Part shown: positions 44,555 through 55,573 of the stretch, in pieces | How the letters are laid out: every line of letters starts with the position of its first letter | How positions within the stretch are numbered: position 1 is the stretch's first letter | Assembly (NCBI RefSeq): GCF_028009165.1 | Contig: NC_079246.1 | Location: 2,170,001 to 2,234,000 of the forward strand | Direction of reading: 5' to 3' | Source of the DNA: Akanthomyces muscarius | Lineage: Eukaryota; Ascomycota; Sordariomycetes; Hypocreales; Cordycipitaceae | Length of the DNA stretch: 64,000 nt | Made by a program: the position numbers and the translations under genes | Notes under the pieces: model-generated | What the model saw: only the letters and a program-made list of their open reading frames with translations | What the model was told of the DNA's origin: nothing | Database searches by the model: none

Positions 44555-46429
44555 GCGAAGATAATGATGATTCATGGCAATGATGGTTCATGGCAAAGAT
44601 ACTGGGCCGGGGAAACAATAGTTCGGTAGTCTCTAAATTGAGATCTCAACTGGAAATCACAGAGATAGTTATATGGTGCTCAAGAATCGCAAGTGCTACA
44701 ACTCATGTTTTTAGTGCAAGTGATACGAATTTATGGGCTTATTCAACGGACATGAAGGCATGTTTTGCCAAGAGCAGGCGGAGGCACACTCTACAGCGGC
44801 AGAGTACGGCAGTAGATTTGAGCATGAACATTCCCTCTCCTTTTAAAAGTAGCGCTGTCTTGGCCGCTCTTTCGCGCCTGAACGGACCAGGTCCATACTT
44901 AGCCGATGGGCAAAGTGCATGCGAACACCTAACAACGCCATGGTCTTACATGGGACGGCCACTCTGGGAAACCCTGTGGCAAAGCCAAGCGGGTGGAGTT
45001 CAAGGGCAAACATGCTGATGTGTGAGGCGTTGATTCAGGGTTAGAGTAACTAATGCAACAGTGGTTTCGACTAACAAGCCTTCGCTAAATACCCGATCGA
45101 TCCTGTGCGGAAAATGCGCGGTGCTGTGTAAGCCACGCCCCAAAATAGCCTGGCAACGTCATCCGCCGCACATAAGGACTAACTAACCATGTAACTAGTT
45201 GACGGCCCTGCAAAAGCCCCCCTCACCGGCGGTCGCTGAGCGCTATCCGACGCAAGCCACCGGCCGGCCGCGAAATTGCCCAAAGCAGCTTGAACAGTGG
45301 GCAAGGCCTCCACTGCCGTCGGTACCAAGACTGGCAGGATCGCTGGAACAAAGCTCCGAATGTTTCTGGCTTCGTGACGGCCAGGTTCCGCCGGGCACCA
45401 AGAGCCTGAACAGGTATGACGGCCACGCCTCGACAACTGGCTGTGCAACTTTGCATCCGTGGGCATTCGGCGGGGCGGCGCATCGCCGTTGTCTCACCAC
45501 GATCTGATGGACCAAGCAGCAAAAAAGGCAAGGAAAAAATGGGGTCGCATCTCGGATCAGAACAATTGCACCCTGCAGCATCGTCTTTTCCGTCCACTGA
45601 CAGCTCGCCTCTTTTTTCATTTGCGACGGCTGCAGTGCTGCGCTAGACACTGCTGTGTCGGCAGCGGGCGACTCGTGGGGGTGGATTGGATTGGGATGGC
45701 AGCGTCGCAACGATGGGTGAGCCTCGGGGGTTTTTTTTCTGCTTTAACCCAAGGGGCGATCTGCAAAAGCTCTCCGCGGCCCAGTAGCTTTTTGACTGCA
45801 CTTTTGTTGTGTATGCCCCGCGGATATGACTGGCATGGCGGGCAAGATGGAGCGACATCCGAGCTGGCACTGGCCTTTCCCCCCGAACCAATCGCAGTAC
45901 GAGTAAGCTTCTTTCCGCTGCTCTTTTCTGCCTGGGTCTGGTGGTCCCTATGCGACGCCGCCAACCAGGGTCAGCCCAAGAACAAGGCCAGGTCAAGCCC
46001 ACAAAAAGTTTCCAAGGGATTTGGTGGTTGAGTAGCGCCCAGCGCGGACCGCCAAGCTGGAGAATATGACATGAGGCGGCGCCGTGTAGAAACGTATTAG
46101 TTTTCAAAAGGCCCTGAATTCTGGGCCCTCGTGTGGAAGTGGCCGACCATGAGAGAAAAAGGCCAAGCTTTCCCTCTTTACGTTCACAGTCTATAAGTCA
46201 TCCTCGCCAGTTCGCCTAAACGACTTGCTATACACTACGTCGACGCACAATCGCGGCATTGGAACCATCGAGAGTACGGAACACTTGCCAGATTCCGAAC
46301 ATTGTGTTTCTGAGCGCAACTGCTTATTTTCACAAGAGCACTCGACGACTGCTTATTTCCTGGTGTTCATTACGAGGCAGAAATCGCTGCAGCAGTACGG
46401 TTGAAACTGCCCTCACAACTCACTCCGAC
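44555..46429. other. Long intergenic region
   Basis: No gene is supported. A 16-17-base direct repeat (atgatgattcatggca / atgatggttcatggca) lies just after the permease stop, at about 44564-44595. Open frames at 45459-46031 lack any family motif. Confidence 0.5.
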
Positions 46430-47503
46430 ATGCCTTCGAAAGTCGACATGCCGATCGAGGCACCAGCCCTGGTGGCAGTGACAGGCGCCAATGGCTTCAT
46501 TGCCCAGCACTGCATCGCCGCATTGTTAGCAAAGGGATACCGCGTTGTCGGCACCGTGCGTTCAGAGACCAAAATCGATGGTGTAAAACAGACCCACGGC
46601 TCGCACCCTAAATTATCCGTCGTCACGGTCAGCGACATCACAAGCCCACGCCAGTACCTCGAGGTCCTCGGACCCTTGTCGCCCGCTGCTGTCCTACACC
46701 TGGCGGCACCATTCCACTACAACGCCACCGATTTCGAAAAGGAGCTCATGGTGCCGGCCGTCCAAGGGTCCACCGCTATCCTCGAAGCGTGCGCCGGCAT
46801 CAAGTCCGTCAAGAGAGTCGTGCACACCAACAGCTTCGCCTGCATCTACGACGCCGCCGCGGGGCCGCGGCCGGACAAGACGTATACCGCCAGGGACTGG
46901 AGCCCGCTGACGTACCAGGACGGCGTCGAGGCCCCCAACGCGCCGACGGCCTACCGCGCGAGCAAGACGGCCGCCGAGCGCGCGGCCTGGCGGTTCATGG
47001 AGGACAACAGCCATGCCGGCCTGGGCTTCGACCTCGTCAGCCTCTGCCCTGCCATGGTCTTTGGGCCCTTTCTGCCCAAGGCGAAGCCGCGCGCCGTCGC
47101 CGACGTCAACACGAGCAACCTCATGGTCTGGGGCGTGGCGGGCGCGGGGCGTGACGCGGCCGTGCCGCCCACAAAGGGTCCCGTCTGGGTCGACGTGCGT
47201 GACGTGGCCGACGCCCACGTCAGGGCGCTGGTGGTGCCCGAGGCCGGCGGCGGCAGATATCTGCTAGCGCAGGGCGTCTACTGCAACCAGGAGCTCGCCG
47301 ACGTCGCGCGGGAGGTGATGTCCTCGCACCAGGGCAGGATCCCGGTGGGAGATCCGGGGAAGCGCGAGGCCGACACGCACTTTGGCGTCGACGCGACGGA
47401 GACGGAGCGGGTGCTCGGTGTGTCGTGGCGGGGCCTCGATGATTGCTTGCGCGACCTGCTGCCCCAGCTTTTTGAGATTGAGAAACAGCAAAGCGCGAAG
47501 TAG
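46430..47503 (+). CDS. NAD(P)-dependent epimerase/reductase, extended SDR (dihydroflavonol-reductase type)
   Basis: Single exon, 357 residues from the ATG at 46430. The nucleotide-binding motif VTGANGFIAQH is at about 17-27, the DITS and HLAAPFHY segments follow, and the catalytic YRASK lies at about 175-179. The pattern fits ketoreductase/dihydroflavonol-4-reductase-like extended SDRs of fungi (methylglyoxal reductase Gre2 is a relative). It would reduce a carbonyl with NADPH in the cytosol. An upstream in-frame stretch lacks an ATG, so the start is firm. Third positions are GC-rich in the middle of the gene. Confidence 0.87.
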   Translation: MPSKVDMPIEAPALVAVTGANGFIAQHCIAALLAKGYRVVGTVRSETKIDGVKQTHGSHPKLSVVTVSDITSPRQYLEVLGPLSPAAVLHLAAPFHYNATDFEKELMVPAVQGSTAILEACAGIKSVKRVVHTNSFACIYDAAAGPRPDKTYTARDWSPLTYQDGVEAPNAPTAYRASKTAAERAAWRFMEDNSHAGLGFDLVSLCPAMVFGPFLPKAKPRAVADVNTSNLMVWGVAGAGRDAAVPPTKGPVWVDVRDVADAHVRALVVPEAGGGRYLLAQGVYCNQELADVAREVMSSHQGRIPVGDPGKREADTHFGVDATETERVLGVSWRGLDDCLRDLLPQLFEIEKQQSAK

Positions 47504-48702
47504 TGTTTCTCTGTTGGAGAATTGTCAGCAGTAAGGATGACACTGGCGAGCTTGCGAAGGGGTTTAGCATTGAGGATTGATGTAGGCGCGAGCGAGCGAG
47601 CGAGCGATACCACGCACTACGGAGTTTTGGGAGTACATGGGCGAATGCTCACATCGGTCCGGTGTTACGAGTCATGTATTTGTTAAATATTGTAAGCCAC
47701 AGTATAACTAGCGAAATTTCAAGACCTGGTCTGCTTTGTCATGTTGATGTGCATTCGTTTCACAAGTCTACTCTGATGACGGCTCCATCCAAAAATCGCC
47801 TTTTAGTCGGCCGCAACAACGGCATAACCTCTGCTGAGTATAGGCTGCCATGTGTCCTAGTCGTACAGCAGTTGCCCTTTGTACGGTATGCATCCACAAT
47901 TGATACCTCTGGTGCCATGCGCATAGGTGACCAGTGGATAATTGACTATGGCCGGTATGGAAGGCAGTGTTGGACAAGCACAAGGCTGAGCAGATACGGC
48001 CGCGCTTACGGCGTTGCGCGGACTGCTGCACTGCCAGATCGAGACATTGCCGTAAAGTGTCGCAATTCTATCACATATTAAGCAATGTCGTAAGCGTTTT
48101 GCTGTTCCTGCTAATTGACGGTGGCTCGCGGCCTGATGTCAAGAACCGTTGTACAGCAGAAGAGTAAGAAACGACGACTAGTTGTATGATGGACAGCCCA
48201 TTCAATTGATACAACATGAAGCATTCAATCGTATTCAGCACTAATCTTGATTTATAGAATGATTGTCTATTTAATCTTCTCTCTTTTCTTTCTCGCTGCA
48301 CCAAAGAGGGTAACAGCCTTGGTTCACAGTACACGTATTTCGAGAATCTTCTGTGTCTAACTCATTTATATGTATTTATTGTAAATCTACGCGATGAGAT
48401 ATACGGAAGTGTTTATCAGACATTTACGTGGAAAATGGGAAAATGTGATGGGCTTTTGGCATTCGACTGGCCAGGGTAGCTGGTCGGCGCTGCAGCTACT
48501 TATTTGCCGCCTTTGCCAGTCACTGCCATAAGACGCTGGTCGGGCTGTAAAATAGGTCCTCTAGCCGGTTTCATCACTCTCAGCTGTACAGCTACATCTA
48601 ATTTCCATCCCAGACGACAGTGGCATCTAATCCAATCGGGACGGATTACGTATATTGGCCTACCTCATCTTTCGCTTGCAGTTTTATCGAGCGGAGAGCG
48701 GC
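47504..48702. other. Intergenic region
   Basis: No gene is supported. A GAGC tetranucleotide run (about 47587-47607) follows the reductase gene. The region 48200-48480 is AT-rich. Confidence 0.5.
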
Positions 48703-50424
48703 ATGGAGAAACAGGCGCTCCTTGGGGGGCCAACCGCCCAGCCACGACCGACCCAGCGTCAACGAGCGACATCCAAAAACGCGCTTTTCATCGCAGTTGT
48801 TACGTTGTGGGCATTAGCTTCCTGGCATTTCTTTATTCCTTACAGGAATCCATGGCCGCACAGCGCTGAACCGGGGATGCGAGAGTATGCGGGGGAGTCA
48901 ATCGAGTGGCGGTTGTGTGGTGACATCACCGGCCATGACCTCGAATGCAGCACTGTCGACGTGCCAATGGATCAATTCAATGCGACAAACTCCAGAAACA
49001 AAACCTTCCAGATCCCTCTCGTTCGCATGCGCGGCAGAAATGCCACCAATAATCTACTTGTCAACCCTGGCGGGCCGGGCGCGAGCGGCATCAGCTATGT
49101 CTACGGCGCTGGCGAGAAGCTCAGCAAGCTCATCGGGGAGGACTTTCACATCATCGGGTTCGATCAAAGGGGGGTCAATTCCTCAACTCCCGAGGCGACA
49201 TGCTATGTCGATGCAGAATCGCGAGAGAGGCTCCGGCCCAGACGCTCGACGGACCTCATACGGGACAGCCCCTACCTGTACGCGTGGTCGACTAACTACG
49301 TGCGTGCCTGCCAAGAAAATTCCGGAGATCATTTTAAATACATCAATACACCGCAGACAGCCGCCGACATGAATAGCATTATTGATGCCCTTGGACAGAA
49401 ACATATGTACTACTGGGGCATAAGCTACGGCTCACTGCTTGGCCAGGTCTACGCTACGCTCTTTCCTGAGCGGTCGGAGCGTATAGTCATCGACGGCGTC
49501 ACGGATCAAGCTTACTGGTTTGAAGAGTTGATGGAAACGCAACGATATGATGACACTGGCGCCGTTGTTGACGGCTTCTTTGAAGAGTGCGTCCTTGCTG
49601 GAGACGCTTGCGCACTGAGCAAGTTTGGCAAGACCGGTCCGGAGCTGCGAGAAAACGTGACTAGCGTCATCAACTCGTTGTACAAAAGCCCGGCCAGTGT
49701 GTATATAAATGGTACCGTATATGGTACCGTCGACGATTTCGATTTGCGAATCCGGAGTCTCTTCCAAGAGATGTATTCACCTGCCCACTGGCCCGCGCTT
49801 GCCCAGCGACTAGCGGATCTCCAAGAGGGTAACGCGACGGGCGTGTTTTTATCCTACGTCAAGGACAATGCACTTGACAATGTTCCAGAGGCCAATCTTG
49901 CCGTTCAAATGAACGATGGTCAGTCTGGACCGGCATTCTGGCCACAGGGCCGGATGCCCTTGATGGAGAAGCTGCTGCCGTACTTTGACAAGTACCGGTT
50001 TGCCCTCGGCGACATGATGGACTTTCACGTGAAGCAGAAGTGGACGACTCCGAAAACTCACACCTACAGGCCAAAGACAAAAGTCGAAACTACGTCTCCG
50101 CTCTTGATTTTGTCAACGACCTATGACCCCGTGTGTCCCTATGCTGCTGCACAAAGCGCGCAGAAGACGTTTGTCGGGTCGCGTCTTGTTGCTCTTGACG
50201 CATATGGTCATGCATCCATTGCGATGCCAAGTTTGTGCATGGCAAACCACGTACGTGCATACTTTGAGAATGGAGCTCTACCCGAAGAGAATGTTGTGTG
50301 CAAGCCCGATGGGGCATATTTCCCGAATGGTGAAGAGGTCGCAGATCATCCGTACCCTCTGGAACAGCAAGAGCTTCTGACCGCACAAAGTGCTTTGGCG
50401 GACATGCATCGCGCTTTTTTGTAA
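48703..50424 (+). CDS. Membrane-anchored alpha/beta hydrolase with TAP-like C-terminal domain
   Basis: Single exon, 573 residues from the ATG at 48703. One hydrophobic segment (about 27-45, ALFIAVVTLWALASWHFF) suggests a type II membrane anchor or uncleaved signal. The hydrolase core has LLVNPGGPGASG (oxyanion region), GFDQRGVNSS and the nucleophile elbow GISYGS (Ser241). The TAP-like end includes LLILSTTYDPVCPY (likely acid) and DAYGHAS (likely base His). The family resembles tripeptidyl aminopeptidase and proline iminopeptidase of Streptomyces; fungal members may be peptidases or esterases. Several N-x-T/S sites are consistent with a secretory location. Confidence 0.87.
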   Translation: MEKQALLGGPTAQPRPTQRQRATSKNALFIAVVTLWALASWHFFIPYRNPWPHSAEPGMREYAGESIEWRLCGDITGHDLECSTVDVPMDQFNATNSRNKTFQIPLVRMRGRNATNNLLVNPGGPGASGISYVYGAGEKLSKLIGEDFHIIGFDQRGVNSSTPEATCYVDAESRERLRPRRSTDLIRDSPYLYAWSTNYVRACQENSGDHFKYINTPQTAADMNSIIDALGQKHMYYWGISYGSLLGQVYATLFPERSERIVIDGVTDQAYWFEELMETQRYDDTGAVVDGFFEECVLAGDACALSKFGKTGPELRENVTSVINSLYKSPASVYINGTVYGTVDDFDLRIRSLFQEMYSPAHWPALAQRLADLQEGNATGVFLSYVKDNALDNVPEANLAVQMNDGQSGPAFWPQGRMPLMEKLLPYFDKYRFALGDMMDFHVKQKWTTPKTHTYRPKTKVETTSPLLILSTTYDPVCPYAAAQSAQKTFVGSRLVALDAYGHASIAMPSLCMANHVRAYFENGALPEENVVCKPDGAYFPNGEEVADHPYPLEQQELLTAQSALADMHRAFL

Positions 50425-51525
50425 TTGTTATATATAATATAGATGAATAGAAATCGGCCGACCACTAGTTGCGGATGGCATGTTCTCTCTCTTGATCGTT
50501 TGGCGTGACTCATCTTCTACCATTCAAAGCCCATTGTGGCTCGCAGGAAGATATTGTCATGCGATTGTATTTTTTTTTGTTTTGCTATGATGTACAATAA
50601 CGAAATTGCAGATGAGACGATTGTGCACTTATGTATGTCTCGGGCCATGGCCTTCAGCCATGCGCATCAGCTGAATTGGCACATGCTTGCCGTGCTGAGA
50701 ACTGGACGCCGCAGTGGCAAAGATAGCTCGAGTGAGAGCCAAGGGCGTTTGCCTGCGAGCGGAAGTATGAGTTAGGTCGCTAGCTGGCCGTTAAATATAA
50801 TATAGCTACGCTGAGAAATTGCTGACTTTGTTCGATGCCGATAATGCGGATGCTAGGCCGATCTGGAGTGATCAACCACGGACTGCGGCTGTACCCGTGC
50901 CGCAGCCCTATACAGACGGCGCGTACACCCGCACATGTCTACTTCGTCGGCGAGCTTTGCTTGCAGGCACACTTTTGCACAGCGTTGCTCGTCGCCTCCT
51001 GCACGGATGTGGCTACTTGGAACGCTTTGCTCGCGTCGTCCTGCGTCACGTCCAGGAGCCGCTCCAGCGCCGCCGACATTGTCCGGCTGCCGCTAAAGGC
51101 TGCGGCGCAATAGGGCCACAAGCGACGTGTTGACGTTGCTGTCCAAAGCGGCGCCCAAGGCGTTGTTGCTAGCCGACTGCCGGTCTGAGCCGCTGCTGGG
51201 TCATTATTATCTGCTGCTACTGCTGACATCCCAAAATCGATGACATCAAAGACGTTTTGATTAGCGCTGAACATCGTCTAGCGTACCTTCCCATTCCCGC
51301 ATCAACCAAGCGCTCGCTCCAACTCCGCCAGTGATGGGCTTGTAACCCCGCTATGTCCGGCTATCCAGACACCATTATAAATCAGACATCAACAAGTGAC
51401 CCGTGTCAGCTTCATCCCAATACTCCGAAGAAGATAAATACTTCTTTACATTCCTCCGAGTTCAAACTTTCAGCCCAGCCCATACAGATTGAATTGGTGA
51501 ACCTCGGATACAGCAGCACTCAACA
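50425..51525. other. Intergenic region
   Basis: No gene is supported. The stretch holds the 3' end of the TAP-like gene and the promoter of the dehydrogenase gene. Open frames at 50819-51133 on both strands carry no recognisable motif. Confidence 0.5.
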
Positions 51526-52662
51526 ATGGCTTCCGCAGTAAAGACCATCGTCGCCACTGGCGTTTCTTCAGGCCTGGTAGGTCCTTTTTTCTCTTACGAA
51601 ACGTGATTTTTTCTTCTTCTTGATTTTAACACGCCGCAGGGACTTGAAGCGCTCAAGCAACTCCTCCAGGCGCCGCAAACCTACCGTGTAGTCACGGGCG
51701 CCAGGAACACGTCCGGCCTGGAGCAGTCGCTCAAAGACATCAGCTTTGAGTCCGCCAACAAGGTCGACGTGCTTCCCCTGGACCTTGCCGATCTCAAAGG
51801 CACAAAGACATTTGCCGAAGACGCGCTACGCAAGATTGGCGATGCCAAGATTGACTATCTCTTCCTCAACGCCGCCATTACGAACCCTGCTGTAGCGAAC
51901 CCGCGTGGCTACCGATGGTGCGAGTCGGCTGTGGTCAACCATGTTTGTAAGTGACTTGCCATGATTCCAATCGCTACGATTTTCATGAGGCAAAAAGCTA
52001 ATTGTGCATCTTACACAGCTCAATTTTATCTTGTGCATCTTTTGCGTGAGAAGCTGGTCGCGTCCAAGTCGCGCATCGTATTTGTGTCTTCGGGCGCCGT
52101 GACATCTGTCTCTGACACCAGTAAGTTGCCCCTCTCGAGAGAGTTGACTGCGCAGGATATGATCTGGTTTGCTGACACTTTGGTTCTCAAAACAGGCGGA
52201 CTGGAGGATGCATTGAAATCCGGATCCGGCACCGGAGAGATGCAATTGTATTCCTTGACCAAGTTTGCTCAGCTGCTCGGCGCGCACTGGTGGCGTCGTG
52301 AGCTCAAAGGTGTCTGCGACGTCGTCGCCGTCTCCCCTGGCCTCGTTCCCGGAACGGGGCTTGGTCGTGGCAGCGGCATCAAGCTGCCCACAGGATCCCC
52401 CGATGCCAAGACAGTCCCGCAAGGTACGTTGCAGCTCTACACGAAGGGAAACCCACGCTGATTATGGATTTTAGGTGCTCAAAGTATGCTTGCTGCTCTT
52501 ACGCGGTCAGACTTCCCTGAAGATCCCGATCGCATCTTTCTGACCAGCTGGGGCGAGTGGTGGGACAAGTCTGTCTTTGAGAAGTCGTTGGACAAACAGC
52601 TACAGGACAAGTGGTCGTTTTCCAAGGAGGACATTGAGAAGGAGGCAGGGATCTCGGTATAA
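51526..52662 (+). CDS. Short-chain dehydrogenase/reductase
   Basis: Five exons: 51526-51576, 51640-51946, 52019-52120, 52196-52423 and 52475-52662, all in phase, giving 291 residues. Introns are 63, 72, 75 and 51 bp with good donors (GTAGGT, GTAAGT, GTAAGT, GTACGT). The cofactor motif TGVSSGLG is formed across the first intron; DYLFLNAAIT, RIVFVSSGAVTS and the catalytic YSLTK follow, then SPGLVPGTGLGR. The third intron lies in a frame that is open without splicing, so gene finders may miss it; removing it brings the protein to the family pattern. The gene is convergent with the cyclase-family gene, with 66 bases between stops. Confidence 0.88.
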
Positions 52663-52728
52663 AATACACCATACATGTATTAGAGTTGCCATTTATATGA
52701 TATAAAATGTCTATAATATGCATCTCCG

Positions 52729-53797
52729 TCAAAAGATGGCAACACCGTTAGGTGGGCTGGCGACGCCACCTCTGACCTGGACTTTTGTTAGCTATGTATA
52801 AATCGATTCTCGACAGCAAACTCACATAAATGGGCATGCTACTGAAGAAAAAAGTCCAACGCCTTCTTTTTTGACATTCCTCACTCAGCTTCTTCAGATT
52901 AAACAGTTCGCCAATCGGCATGCCCCAGCCTGGAAGCAGCCACTCATGGAGCACAAACTCGTGCTGCGGAAACGGCATGGCCTCCATGGCCGGCTGGTCG
53001 CCCGCAATCGCCGCGAAGCCATTGTCCCAGATCCAGCGCAGCGTCGCCTTGGAGCTCTCAAGGCCAATGGTAGCTGGGGCATATTCTTTGGTGAGCTCAG
53101 CCTTTGATTCGTCGGTCAAGCTGTCGTAAGACTCAGTGAACCCGGTACGAATGAAGAGAATGTCGCCCTGCTTGAAAGTGGTGCCCTGGCTGGCTGCCAC
53201 CTGACCTAGGGCCTCGGCGGTGATGGAGTACTGGCTGTGCACGTTGACGTTGAGTCCTTCTTTCTTGGCCCAAGCCGCCCAGTCTAAAAGCACACCGCGA
53301 CCGACAATGCCGCCGGTTTCGACCCAGGCTATCATCATGACAGCTGTCAGTCATCGGTCCTAGGACAGCCAGCTTCTGAAGAACGACGTAGACGTACCTT
53401 GCGTGCCAATCCTGTCGGAGGCCATTATCTGCTCCTGCGTCGTGCCATTGTAAAATCGGCCACACTCTCGAGCGCCGTAGTGGCGAAAGCCATCCCACTG
53501 CGTGCTCGACTGGGTGTTGAAGGTGACAATGTCGTCATTGACGGCCCTCGGCGCCTTGTTCACGATGCTGTGGTGGAAGGCCTGTCTGTTAAATGCAGGC
53601 GGCTGCATGCTGTCCAGCGGCCAGTCCGTCGCCACGCGCGTGCCGTCCAATATTTCCTTGGCGGCGTTGGTGGTCGTCTCGGGCGTCAGCAGATTGAGGG
53701 CGCCGAGCTCGTCGTCGTCGCCGTATAAACCCCACGCATTGCCGGGCGGTCCGTCCTTGCGGAGCGGGAGCGAGTCAAAGGAGGGTCTGACGGCCAT
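52729..53797 (-). CDS. Putative cyclase / kynurenine-formamidase-fold hydrolase (PF04199 type)
   Basis: Exons 53797-53398, 53328-52826 and 52776-52729 give 316 residues. Introns are 69 bp (GTACGT..ATAG) and 49 bp (GTGAGT, branch GCTAAC, ..CCAG). The last exon encodes only VRGGVASPPNGVAIF, the usual end of the fungal family. Other features are PPGNAWGLYGDDDELGALNL near the start, TQWDGFRHYG in the metal-site region, GGIVGRGVLLDW and WTFFFSSMPI. The acceptor of intron 1 could also be CAG 15 bases earlier, adding five residues. Bacterial relatives hydrolyse N-formylkynurenine or act in polyketide cyclisation; the fungal substrate is unknown. Confidence 0.85.
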
Positions 53798-55573
53798 GGC
53801 TGCTGCTCTTTCTTGTCCAGATAGTTTTCGTATGGTCTAAAAAATAGAAGACGACAGTCTGGGCTTTTCTCGAAGAGGCTTTGTCGATGCCGACGGCTGT
53901 AAAAGAGGGGAGCGACCTCGGTTGCGGAGGTCTTGGCTGTATCCGCGGATCCGCGCCGCTAACTAGTCGGTGTTCCGATGAGCAAGCTAGTAGTCTGGGG
54001 TATGCTCCGCCGTTTACCTCCTCGCAGTCCGTGCTAAGCAGGGTTTTTCTTCCCGTCCGCGGCGAGCTTCAATTATTGCTTTGGCGGGGATGGCGTTTGT
54101 GAAAATGCAGGAGATGCGCAGTCTGAGCCAAGCCGGATCCTTTCCGCGAATCGAGCAGCCGGCGCCATCTGATCGAATATCGCCACTCGATCGGAAACTG
54201 CGGCTTGACAAATCACTCATCATGTCACTTCATCGATTCTCATAAAACGCTATTGACATGGTGCCCACCGAGATGCAAGTGATCATGTTTGCGTCTCCTC
54301 CGCAAGGACCAAGCTGCCACTCGGTCGCCAACGAGAGGCGTGGCTGCCTATCCTGTCTTGCTCCTGTTCCAAGTCATATGGCCCGCTAGTAATGGTTTTT
54401 GGCAGAACCTCACAGGTGGAAGATGACCTGGTGCTCTGATTGGCTGCGCGGGTATGTGCCAGTGCTGGCCTAGCAAACCTTCTTGTTCCCGTGCGTGTAA
54501 GTCAGGGCGACATCATTCCTGAATTTTCACTTTATCCTCGGCCGTGTCCTATAATACGACATAAAAGAAACTGCCGAGTTCACGACAGATAACAGAGGGC
54601 CCATTGTTCAAAGTGCACAAAGTGGCTGCACATCATGGTACGTTGGCATTGAGGCCCAAAATAGGTAGGTCATCTAAAACAGCATTAGCCATGCCCATCT
54701 AGCAATAGCAACACTAATTACGGATGCAAAAACGCAATGCCAGAAGAAATAAGAGCGGTAGATCAAGATTACTTGCGTATCTTCGGCTGTGTTGGCATTT
54801 GGTGCAGTCGCATGCATTACCGCATCGGGCAGCGAACGCACCATGGCCAAGGAAAGTGAAGAAGGATGTGCGAGTACGTAGAAACAGCAGCAAGATGCAT
54901 CAAAAACAAAAGTACTGCGTTCGAAAAAAATTCCACTGGATCGGGACGGTGGGCAGCTGCGAGCCACATAGCCAACGGCTGGCCGCCCACCAACAACGCG
55001 TCGTCGTTTGCACCAGCCGCCAGCTTGGCTCTCGCATCCGCGGCGACTCCGCGAGCTCTGCCGACCTCCCCATCAATTTCTTTTCTTATCGTCTATCCTC
55101 TCTTCAGTCGCTCGTTACTGCACAGTTCCGCCTCTTTCAAATTGTTCCCTTATCTTTCCCCTCACAGTCGTTACATCCACGATCTTTTTACAGTTTGAGC
55201 CGTCTTGGTAAGAAGCTCCGCCCTCAATGCAACCCGTTCCGTACCACTCCACCGTCATGATCCCAGCCGCGCTACCGGTTTCTATATCAGAAACACTCAG
55301 TGGCAAATCTGCCGTGCCTGAAATCGTGATCAGAAGACCCGAACCGGTGCCTTGGTCCATTGTCGCCGTTGATGTGCCGAAAACTCTATCTGCGGCATTC
55401 GCTCCCCATGATGGGACTGGGGGGTTCGACCGAACGGATATATAGACCCGACAAAAGAACGCAATGGGAAGATTCACTTTGCTAACTAAAACTTCTGTTC
55501 TAGATCTGCTCTCCATACTCACTCTCTATCTGTGTCAACCGCCTCTCCATCCCTGCGCACTCGACAAGGCAGC
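53798..55573. other. Long intergenic region
   Basis: No gene is supported. Around 55090-55200 the plus strand is pyrimidine-rich. A possible 5' UTR intron of the following transporter runs from GTAAGA at 55209 to CTAG at 55504, which would explain the short open frames seen there. Confidence 0.4.

Noticed and set aside
45459..46031. 190-residue plus-strand frame in the 44.6-46.4 kb gap
   Set aside because: No recognisable domain, irregular composition, and a competing frame on the other strand; likely chance.
54674..55522. Frames of 97-178 residues on both strands upstream of the MFS gene
   Set aside because: Low complexity and mutually overlapping; better explained by a pyrimidine-rich promoter and a possible 5' UTR intron.
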